DNA from: Planctomycetaceae bacterium
Lineage (GTDB): Bacteria > Planctomycetota > Planctomycetia > Pirellulales > Thermoguttaceae
Assembly (NCBI GenBank): GCA_021372555.1
Contig: JAJFUI010000030.1
Coordinates: 1 to 49,722, forward strand
DNA: 49,722 nt
Direction: 5' to 3'
A model generated the notes under the pieces. That model had not been told where the DNA came from and did not search any database. It was given only the letters and a program-made list of their open reading frames with translations. This document shows, one piece after another, positions 43,303-49,722 of the stretch. Numbering within the stretch: position 1 is the stretch's first letter; each line of letters starts with the position of its first letter. Position numbers and translations under genes: made by a program.

Positions 43303-43644
43303 CTACGCCTCGTTGCTCGCGATCAAGCCAGCTCTTTCCAAGACGCAACATGCGTTCTGCTCGCTGAAACGAAACGCTTCTTCGGTCTGTGGAGATTTCG
43401 CTTCCTTTTCGGATAGAAAGCTCGCGTAGAGCGTTATGCTCTCCAGGGTGCTAGCACCGGAAACAAACTCGGAAAGCCTTACCGGTTCGATTAACTTGCC
43501 TCTGCATTCTGCAACGATTTCCCCGCATCGGCAGCGTCGCGATTCGGAGATTTCAATGCACAGCCCCACGCTCCACGCGCCGTCCGCGTCGCGAGTAATC
43601 TCGATCGGCCTAACAATCGCATTGCTTTCCACTTGAGCCCTCAC
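43303..43644 (-). CDS. Hypothetical protein between groEL2 and groES
   Basis: An open frame of 113 codons from a GTG at 43644 to TAG at 43303. The product has mixed, protein-like composition (IEITRDADGAWSVGLCIEIS, then EPVRLSEFVSGASTLESITL) with a Cys cluster CRCGEIVAEC. Base composition is less GC-rich than the flanking chaperone genes, which suggests a different origin. There is no strong ribosome binding site. It sits 19 bases downstream of groEL2 and 164 bases upstream of groES on the same strand. I recognise no family; it may be a chance frame. Confidence 0.5.
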   Translation of the reverse strand: MRAQVESNAIVRPIEITRDADGAWSVGLCIEISESRRCRCGEIVAECRGKLIEPVRLSEFVSGASTLESITLYASFLSEKEAKSPQTEEAFRFSEQNACCVLERAGLIASNEA

Positions 43645-43663
43645 GTGTCGGTCTTACGGGGCC

Positions 43664-45376
43664 TTAGAAATCCATGCCGCCCATGCCGCCCATTCCGCCC
43701 ATGCCACCGCCCATTCCGCCCATTCCGCCCATGCCACCCATGCCACCCATGCCGCCGCCCATTCCACCGGGGCCAGGGCCCTTCGGCTCCTCTTCCTTCG
43801 GAATGTCGGTGACCAGGCAGGACGTCGTCAACAGCAGCGAGGCCACGCTCGCCGCGTTTTGCAGAGCGGTCCGCACAACCTTCGCCGGATCAATAACCCC
43901 CGCATCGACCAGATCGCAGTAGACGTCTTTGTCGGCGTCGTAGCCGTCGTTCTTGCCCTTCATCTGGCGAACGCGATTGACAACCACCGCGCCGTCCTTT
44001 CCGGCGTTCTCGGCAATCCGACGCAACGGGGCGTCCAACACGTTGCGAAGGATCTTTGCCCCCAGGGCCTCGTCGCCCGAGAGGTCGAGCTTGTCGATCG
44101 CCTTTTCGCTCCGCAGCAGGGCCACGCCGCCGCCGGGCACAATGCCTTCTTCCAACGCCGCCTTCGTCGCGTGCTGGGCGTCTTCCATCAACGCCTTCCG
44201 CTCCTTCATCTCCGTCTCGGTGATCGCGCCGACGTTGATCTGCGCGACGCCGCCGGCCAGCTTCGCCAGCCGCTCTTGCAGCTTCTCGCGATCGTAGTCG
44301 CTCGTGGTCGTCTCGATCTCGTTGCGGATCTGCTCGGCTCGGCCGTCAATCGCCTTCTTGTCGCCGGCGCCGCCGATGATCGTCGTGTTGTTGGCATCGA
44401 CCACGACCTTCTTGGCCTTGCCCAGATCGGAAAGCTTCACCGACTCGAGCGTGACGCCCAAGTCCTTGAAGATGGCGTTCGCGCCGGTCAACGCGGCAAT
44501 GTCGCCCAGAATGGCCTTCCGTCGATCGCCGTAACCGGGCGCCTTCACCGCGGCCACGTTCAGAATGCCGCGGAGCTTGTTCACCACCAACGTGGCCAAC
44601 GCCTCGCCCTCGACGTCTTCGGCGATAATCAGCAGCGGCTTGCCGCTCTTGCTGGCCGCCTCCAGCAGCGGAATCAGGTTCTTCGCGTTGCTGATCTTCT
44701 CTTCGTGAATCAAGACCATGCAGTTGTCGAACTCGACGCTCTGCTCTTCCTGATTGGTCACGAAATGCGGCGAGAGGAAACCGCGGTCGAACTGCATGCC
44801 CTCGACGACCTCGACGGTCGTCTCCGACTGCTTCCCTTCCTCGACCGTGATGACGCCGTTCTTCCCGACCTTGACGAAAGCGTCGGCCAGCACCGCGCCC
44901 ACCGCCGCATCGTTATTCCCGGCGATCGTGGCAATCTGCGTCAGTTCTCGCTTGTCCTTCTCGTTGATCGACTTGGCCATCTTGCCGACCGACTCGATCA
45001 CCGCCGCGCTGGCCGCATGAATCCCGCGTCCCAACGCCATGGGGTCGGCCCCGGCTGCGACCATCCGCAGCCCTTCCTGGTAGATCGCGTCCGCCAGCAG
45101 CGTCGCGGTCGTCGTCCCGTCGCCGGCCACGTCGCCCGTCTTCGATGCGGCTTCGCGGACCAACTGGGCCCCCAAATTCTCGAACGGATCGTCCAATTCG
45201 ACTTCCTTGGCCACCGTCACGCCGTCCTTCGTGATCTTCGGCGCGCCCCAACCCTTGTCCAAAACGGCGTTCCGGCCCCGCGGCCCCAGCGTGCTCACCA
45301 CGGCCCGCGCCAGCTTGCTCGCCCCAATGGCGAGCGGCTGCCTGGCTTCGTCCTCAAAAACCAACTTCTTTGCCAC
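43664..45376 (-). CDS. groEL: Chaperonin GroEL, copy 2 (long GGM tail)
   Basis: A 570-residue chaperonin with all core motifs: [72 protein letters not shown] and [16 protein letters not shown]. The C-terminus is an unusually long Gly/Met tail ([19 protein letters not shown] and onward to MDF), about 35 residues against about 13-17 in E. coli. The GTG start at 45376 has AGGAGG eight bases upstream. It has no groES immediately next to it: the small frame at 43303 and then groES follow on the same strand. It may be the housekeeping copy since its tail is complete. Confidence 0.95.
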   Translation of the reverse strand: MAKKLVFEDEARQPLAIGASKLARAVVSTLGPRGRNAVLDKGWGAPKITKDGVTVAKEVELDDPFENLGAQLVREAASKTGDVAGDGTTTATLLADAIYQEGLRMVAAGADPMALGRGIHAASAAVIESVGKMAKSINEKDKRELTQIATIAGNNDAAVGAVLADAFVKVGKNGVITVEEGKQSETTVEVVEGMQFDRGFLSPHFVTNQEEQSVEFDNCMVLIHEEKISNAKNLIPLLEAASKSGKPLLIIAEDVEGEALATLVVNKLRGILNVAAVKAPGYGDRRKAILGDIAALTGANAIFKDLGVTLESVKLSDLGKAKKVVVDANNTTIIGGAGDKKAIDGRAEQIRNEIETTTSDYDREKLQERLAKLAGGVAQINVGAITETEMKERKALMEDAQHATKAALEEGIVPGGGVALLRSEKAIDKLDLSGDEALGAKILRNVLDAPLRRIAENAGKDGAVVVNRVRQMKGKNDGYDADKDVYCDLVDAGVIDPAKVVRTALQNAASVASLLLTTSCLVTDIPKEEEPKGPGPGGMGGGMGGMGGMGGMGGMGGGMGGMGGMGGMDF

Positions 45377-45844
45377 AGCGGATTCCTCCTGTCGTTGGCG
45401 ATCTCGTCTGAATTAACGGTTGGTGCCCCTCGCGACTCCGCTTCAAGGACGCACCGGATAGACCCTTCCCTCACGCTCCGCGCGAGGCCACTCCACGTCG
45501 CGCAATCGCGACGGCTACTTTCCATGTCAATTGACCGGGGTCGCCCCAAAATGGCAGCCCCGCCTATTTTGGTGCCTGTTAGACGCAAGACGCGTGCCAA
45601 GGAATGTGGCGGATGTCGCAAGTCGTTTCCTTCCGCCAACTTGCGGAATCGCTTGCCGTCGCGGCTTGCGATGACACCGCACGAGCAACCACCGGCCGGT
45701 GCCATTTTGGCAGGCGTGCTCGCCCGCGCTCCTTCTCGGCTCTTCTTACGTTGACCGCGGAAGCCATCTGTTTCCCAAGAAAAAAAGCCGGCGGCCAACG
45801 GCCGCCGGCGGTTGCTCTTCCACGGAACGCAACAAACAGGATCG
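45377..45844. other. Intergenic region between clpX and groEL2
   Basis: A 468-base gap. It begins (clpX side) with a strong terminator (45780-45809). In the middle are palindromes around CCAAAATGGCA...TATTTTGG (about 45548-45572) and TGCCATTTTGGCA (about 45701-45713). TTGACA on the minus strand (45530-45525) may be a -35 element for groEL2, but no convincing -10 follows. No CIRCE (TTAGCACTC-N9-GAGTGCTAA) is seen. The overlapping frames here are Arg-rich and look non-coding. Confidence 0.5.
45780..45809 (-). terminator. Rho-independent terminator of clpX
   Basis: On the minus strand a perfect 10-bp stem GCCGGCGGCC / GGCCGCCGGC (45809-45787, three-base loop) is followed by seven T (45786-45780). 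It lies 36 bases after the clpX stop. Confidence 0.93.
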
Positions 45845-47134
45845 CTACGCCGTCTTCGTCTGCGCCTCGGCCGGCAAGGGAACCAGGTGCTCCCGCCCCG
45901 AGACGATGTCGTCGGTCACCACGTATCGACTTCCCGCCGGCTGGTCCGGCAGCTCGAACATGATCTCCAGCATCACCTCTTCGATGATTGAACGCAGCCC
46001 CCGGGCGCCGGTGTCCTTCTCCATCGCCCGCTCCGCGATCATCCGCAACGCCGCGTCGGTAAACCCAAGCTCGGCGTTCTCCATCGCGAACAGCGCCTGA
46101 TACTGCTTCACCAGCGCGTTCTTCGGCTCGGTCAAAATTCGGATCATCGCGTTCTGGTCCAGCGGCCGCAGCGACGAGACGACTGGCAATCGCCCGACCA
46201 ACTCGGGGATCATGCCGAAGTGAAGAATGTCGTCGCTGGTGACTTGCTGCAGCAGATCGCCCTGCTCGACCAGGTCGTGACCGACCCCTTCCTGGGTGAA
46301 GCCGATCGTTCGCTTGCCCAACCGCCGGCCGATGATGTCGTCCAACCCGACGAACGTCCCGCCGCAGATGAACAGAATGTTGCTCGTGTCCATCTGAATG
46401 TACTGCTGCTCCGGATGCTTCCGTCCGCCCTGCGGCGGCACGTTGGCGATCGTCCCCTCGAGCATCTTCAGGAGCGCCTGCTGCACCCCCTCGCCCGAAA
46501 CGTCTCGCGTGATCGAGACGTTTTGGCTCGTCTTGCCGATCTTGTCGATCTCGTCGATGTACAGCACGCCTCGCTGCGCGGTCTCAACGTCGAAGTCAGC
46601 CGCATGGAGCAGCTTCAACAACAGGTTCTCGACGTCCTCGCCCACATAGCCCGCCTCCGTCAGCGTCGTCGCATCGCCAATCGCGAACGGCACGTCGAGA
46701 ATGCGCGCCAGCGTCTGCGCCAGCAGCGTCTTGCCGGAGCCCGTTGGCCCGATCAGCAAGATGTTCGACTTGTCGATCTCCACGTCACCGCCCATGGTGC
46801 CGTGCACCAGGCGCTTGTAATGGCTGTGAACCGCGACGGCCAGCACTCTCTTGGCGTGTTCCTGGCCGATGACGTACTGATCCAACTGCGAGACGATCTG
46901 ACGAGGCGTCGGAATCTTGCTGAACAGCGGCTTTGCCGTCCCGCGGCGCCGACGCTCCTGATCCAGAATCGACTGACACAGGTCGATACACTCGCCACAG
47001 ATATAGACGTCGCCAGGTCCCTCGACCAACGGGCCAACATCGCGGTAGCTCTTGCGGCAAAAGGAGCAGAAGGCGTTCTTCTTCGTGGTGCCGGCTCCTC
47101 GGCGTCCGTTGCTGAAATCCCGTCCTGACGGCAT
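45845..47134 (-). CDS. clpX: ATP-dependent Clp protease ATP-binding subunit ClpX
   Basis: AAA+ unfoldase that feeds ClpP. The 429-residue protein has an N-terminal C4 zinc finger (C23, C26, C46, C49: FCSFCRKSY and [10 protein letters not shown]), Walker A GPTGSGKT (128-135), Walker [11 protein letters not shown] (about 191-200), the pore loop region [20 protein letters not shown], and sensor-2 [20 protein letters not shown]. The IGF-type loop for ClpP contact is IGFTQEG (canonical IGF present). clpP is not adjacent in the window. It starts with ATG at 47134 and ends before a strong intrinsic terminator, so it appears monocistronic. Confidence 0.97.
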   Translation of the reverse strand: MPSGRDFSNGRRGAGTTKKNAFCSFCRKSYRDVGPLVEGPGDVYICGECIDLCQSILDQERRRRGTAKPLFSKIPTPRQIVSQLDQYVIGQEHAKRVLAVAVHSHYKRLVHGTMGGDVEIDKSNILLIGPTGSGKTLLAQTLARILDVPFAIGDATTLTEAGYVGEDVENLLLKLLHAADFDVETAQRGVLYIDEIDKIGKTSQNVSITRDVSGEGVQQALLKMLEGTIANVPPQGGRKHPEQQYIQMDTSNILFICGGTFVGLDDIIGRRLGKRTIGFTQEGVGHDLVEQGDLLQQVTSDDILHFGMIPELVGRLPVVSSLRPLDQNAMIRILTEPKNALVKQYQALFAMENAELGFTDAALRMIAERAMEKDTGARGLRSIIEEVMLEIMFELPDQPAGSRYVVTDDIVSGREHLVPLPAEAQTKTA

Positions 47135-47304
47135 GCCTGGTCCTTTCGCGTCCAGCCTTTGTGATGATCGAGTGCTGCTAATTCTACGCTGGCCACTCGG
47201 CCACGGTTTGCATGGGGACTTTCCCCATCTTCGTCTTGGCGAAAACGAAATCGCCCACTTTTACGTAAACGGCCCTAAAGCCGGCCTATTCCCCTTCGTC
47301 CGGC

Positions 47305-47607
47305 CTAACTTTTTTCGCCGCTATCGGTTAACTCATCTTGGAGTTGCGCGGCCAACGTTGTCTTAATTGTTCGGAATTCGTCGTCGGTTAGCTCACCTCG
47401 GGAGTACGAATCCCGAGATTTTGACAGCCATTCGTTCGCCCACCGTTCCTTCTTTGCCGGCTTCGGACGAACCGTCGCAATCACATAGCACGCAATTGTT
47501 ACCAATACCGCCAACCCGGCAATCGAAATCACCAACCGCTCCGGCGCAAGTTGCCAGAAGCTTCCCGGTTCTTTCTCGGCGAGCACCGCGAAAACCAACC
47601 AAGACAT
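47305..47607 (-). CDS. Small membrane protein with SHOCT-like C-terminus
   Basis: A 100-residue protein with one clear transmembrane helix (LVISIAGLAVLVTIACYVIA, about residues 25-44), a basic juxtamembrane segment (RPKPAKKERW) and a C-terminal helix pair DSYSRGELTDDEFRTIKTTL that resembles the SHOCT short C-terminal domain. The ATG at 47607 has GAGG nine bases upstream. It is upstream of clpX on the same strand with 170 bases between. The role is unknown. Confidence 0.7.
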   Translation of the reverse strand: MSWLVFAVLAEKEPGSFWQLAPERLVISIAGLAVLVTIACYVIATVRPKPAKKERWANEWLSKSRDSYSRGELTDDEFRTIKTTLAAQLQDELTDSGEKS

Positions 47608-47840
47608 ATTCGCAAACCTCACTCGCGATGCGACCGACTCCCGCTCGGGTGCCGCCACGCCTGCCGCAAACGCCCGCAAACTTACCCCAGCCCACTCATT
47701 ATATCCGCCAGTCGCCTAATCACTCAACGCATCATCGTCCGCCCCACGAATCGAGGCTAAACACCTCTGTCGCCACACGCCGAAAAGCTCCATAGCGGCC
47801 TTTGCCGCCATTCCGTTTTGCATCACACAAGGGGGTCCCC

Positions 47841-48215
47841 ATGAAGCGGCTTGCGATCATTTTGGCGTTGCCACTTCTGGTCGCTGGGGGGGTGGCACGC
47901 GCCGACCGGCCCCTGGCCACCGGCGTTGGCGCAGACAGTGTCATCTCCTCCGGCCAACTGAAGCCCACGCCCGAGATGTGGTTCTACGATCAAGCCGCGC
48001 GGCAATACCGCGACCCCAAAATGGCCGTCCGGGCGAAAGCCGAGTTTCGAAACGAGCAGCGGATGCGACGCCTCGAATCCATGAAGTGGTTCGGGATGTC
48101 CAACTCCCGCCCCCAGGCCACCAGCGATCCGTACCACGGCGACTACTCGCCCCGCTGGGTCGCCAACCCCGGTTACTATCCCTGGCGCTGGGGCGGCATC
48201 GCTCAGTCCCGCTGA
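47841..48215 (+). CDS. Short exported protein, function unknown
   Basis: A 124-residue protein with a signal peptide (MKRLAIILALPLLVAGGVARA, cleavage near ADR). The mature part is polar and rich in Arg, Tyr and Trp, with WFYDQAARQYRDPKMAVRAK in the centre and an aromatic tail (YSPRWVANPGYYPWRWGGIA). The ATG at 47841 has AGGGGG six bases upstream. The layout of a signal peptide plus a short Tyr/Trp/Pro-rich region recalls small secreted planctomycete proteins. I recognise no domain. Confidence 0.75.
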   Translation: MKRLAIILALPLLVAGGVARADRPLATGVGADSVISSGQLKPTPEMWFYDQAARQYRDPKMAVRAKAEFRNEQRMRRLESMKWFGMSNSRPQATSDPYHGDYSPRWVANPGYYPWRWGGIAQSR

Positions 48216-48323
48216 ATTGCCGCTGACTCAGCAACCGGCAACTGTGCCATGGGCCACGCCCGCGCGGCCGTGCCGCGGACGCCCATCGACCGGGTGCTAA
48301 GCGTCTGAAAGCCGATTCCCGTC

Positions 48324-49722
48324 TCAACGAGAATCGAAACGTCTCACGCCGCGCCACCGACGCCAGCCGATCAGCCCCGCAATGCCGGCAGCCAGCATCA
48401 ACGCTGTCGACGGCTCAGGCACGGCTGCCATGCAGTACGCCAGCGAATACGACTCCGCGCTGCTCTGAACCCATGGCCCGCCCTCCTTCCAAACTTGAAG
48501 GGCGTACGTGTCGCCAGCGTTCAGACCGGTCACGTAAAGGTGCTCGACGTTGTCCACCGTGCTCACGCTCTGCGCAACCAGCGTCCCAGTTGTCAGGTCG
48601 TAAAGGAAAAGATCGAGGTTGTTGATGTCGATCGGTTGCGTCGGAGTCGGCGTTGCCTGCCGGTTCCAGACCAGTGTCGCGGTCAGCGTGATCCCCGACT
48701 GCTGCGGCGCCACGAGCACATAGTCATTCATGACGTCCTTCGTGGCTGAACTTGTCAGTTGGCCAAAGTCCCAGCCCGTCAAACTGCAGGCGTTCGACGT
48801 CGCGGTCGGCGCGTGCAAATCGCTCCCCACCGTCACGTTCTGACTTGCCGAGACAGTCTGCTCCCCGCCGCACATCTCTTTCCAAGAGTTGAAGACGTTC
48901 AGCAATCCCGCGCCGTATCGCAGGTCCAGCGGCTGCTCCGACGTATGTCCCCAGTCCGCCTGCTTCGTTGCTCCGTTCAGCAGCAACGCCTTAATCGTCC
49001 GAATGTCGCCAGCGTTTTCGATCGTCCGCTCCGCCGTGCCTCCATCGCCCCGCGCCGCCGCCTGCATTAGTATCGCCGCAGCGCCCGAGACGTACGGAGC
49101 CGCAAAACTCGTCGCTCCGCCCGGAGCCATAATGTCTGGTTTCGATCGCCCGTTGTCCAGCGTTGGTCCTTGCGTCGACGCTCCGTTGCTCACCGCAACC
49201 GATATCCCGTTGTAACAAGTTGCCGGCGATGCGGGCGGTGCCCCGTTGCCCGCGCTGTTCACAAACAGCACATTGTGTCGCGAGGCGTAATTGTCATAGT
49301 ATTGGTCAGCCACTGGATCCTCGACCGCAGCGTACAACGGTGACCCGCTGTTAAAAGTGAAACTCTGATTGATCACGCGCGCGTCATGCAACGCGCCCGA
49401 GATGTCCGATGGCAGCGCATTCGCTCCCACAACAGCGTTCACATAGTAACCAGCCTCGTAATTGTCGACCGTGCTAACCCCTGGCGCAACGCCCGGGTTG
49501 ACGCCGCTTGTCGCCTTGCCATAAAAGTTGACGGCTACCGAGTTCGCATGCAGCGATGCTGCGCCGGCCGGGTTTGGCGATGCGTAAGTGCTCGGCGAAT
49601 AAATCGTGCCGTCAGCCGCAATGTACGTAAAAGTGCTCGCCGGTAGATTCACGCTCGCCGGGTTGACCTGATATGCGCCTCCGGACGACGCCTCCACCTG
49701 AATCACCCCGACTCCGCTCCCG
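48324..49722 (-). CDS. Subtilisin-like (S8) serine protease with PEP-CTERM anchor (5' end cut by window edge)
   Basis: The frame is open through the right edge, so the N-terminus and any signal peptide are missing. S8 elements in order: GSGVGVIQVEASSGG at the start, where the catalytic Asp segment is expected (a Glu is found), SLHANSVAVNFYGK (His), the oxyanion region FVNSAGNGAP, and GGATSFAAPYVSGAAAILMQ (nucleophilic Ser). A beta-rich region of about 170 residues resembling a P-domain follows (LVWNRQATPTPTQPIDINNL, LDLFLYDL). The C-terminus VPEPSTALMLAAGIAGLIGW plus RRWRGVRR is a classic PEP-CTERM sorting signal for exosortase, so the protease is probably surface-anchored or released from there. 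Confidence 0.9.
   Translation of the reverse strand, partial: GSGVGVIQVEASSGGAYQVNPASVNLPASTFTYIAADGTIYSPSTYASPNPAGAASLHANSVAVNFYGKATSGVNPGVAPGVSTVDNYEAGYYVNAVVGANALPSDISGALHDARVINQSFTFNSGSPLYAAVEDPVADQYYDNYASRHNVLFVNSAGNGAPPASPATCYNGISVAVSNGASTQGPTLDNGRSKPDIMAPGGATSFAAPYVSGAAAILMQAAARGDGGTAERTIENAGDIRTIKALLLNGATKQADWGHTSEQPLDLRYGAGLLNVFNSWKEMCGGEQTVSASQNVTVGSDLHAPTATSNACSLTGWDFGQLTSSATKDVMNDYVLVAPQQSGITLTATLVWNRQATPTPTQPIDINNLDLFLYDLTTGTLVAQSVSTVDNVEHLYVTGLNAGDTYALQVWKEGGPWVQSSAESYSLAYCMAAVPEPSTALMLAAGIAGLIGWRRWRGVRRFDSR

Noticed and set aside
43859..45754. Very long open frame (631 codons) on the plus strand opposite groEL2
   Set aside because: It is the antisense shadow of a GC-rich, highly conserved gene; the translation is rich in Arg, His and Val without domains, and groEL2 on the other strand is certain.
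45295..45798. 167-codon minus-strand frame between clpX and groEL2
   Set aside because: It overlaps the groEL2 start region and its ribosome binding site in another frame, and its composition looks non-coding.
47165..47190. Possible CIRCE-like operator (GAGTGCTGCTAA) upstream of clpX
   Set aside because: Only half of the inverted repeat is present and spacing is wrong; TTAGCACTC-N9-GAGTGCTAA is not found here or before the groE genes.

Overview
The window is high-GC bacterial chromosome and most resembles a planctomycete, probably of the Pirellulales group. The signs are a PEP-CTERM-anchored subtilase, a DUF1080 (3-keto-disaccharide hydrolase) protein, an exported Gfo/Idh/MocA oxidoreductase, two divergent GroELs, a Lys/Ala-rich histone-H1-like protein, lipid A and heptosyltransferase genes, and many short structured intergenic repeats. 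This assignment is inference; no rRNA is present. Genes are packed on both strands with little intergenic space. I see no prophage, transposase or CRISPR array.

Layout. 1-8.6 kb: a UbiD-type decarboxylase cut by the left edge, a small membrane protein, a YhaM-like HD/OB nuclease, XerD, a PRC-barrel exported protein, an exported TPR protein, an ACT-domain malic enzyme and tRNA-Gln(TTG). 8.7-16.6 kb: exported oxidoreductase, exported hypothetical, aspartate-type aminotransferase, FmdB zinc ribbon, NnrE, a CYTH protein, LpxB, an M50 membrane protease and the histone-like peptide. 16.7-25.4 kb: ArnT/PMT-type glycosyltransferase, DUF1080 protein, an M55-M24 peptidase pair, homoserine dehydrogenase, MutY and a GT9 heptosyltransferase. 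25.5-29.3 kb: a YgiQ-type radical SAM protein and two RNA methyltransferase-family proteins.

29.4-36.5 kb holds the most distinctive block: a LarA-like (DUF2088) protein divergent from a complete [FeFe]-hydrogenase maturation operon hydE-hydG-aspA-hydF. The operon ends in a P-II-like signalling gene whose GTG start overlaps the hydF stop. No hydrogenase structural gene (hydA) lies in the window.

36.6-47.6 kb is a protein quality-control region read leftward: clpX, groEL2 (long GGM tail), a small unknown gene, groES, groEL1 (no GGM tail), dnaJ, grpE, a second FmdB zinc ribbon, yacG and a polytopic membrane protein. 47.8 kb to the end holds a short exported protein and a subtilase cut by the right edge.

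The strongest unexplained signal is the repeat landscape. There are heptamer arrays (CCACTGA/CCACTAG and GAACCCT) that abut stop codons, a 105-bp element in two copies 10.8 kb apart, inverted repeats on both sides of groEL1, and several hairpin families. Low-complexity tracts of similar composition also appear in frame inside housekeeping genes (ygiQ, lpxB, mutY, a glycosyltransferase, an RNA methyltransferase).
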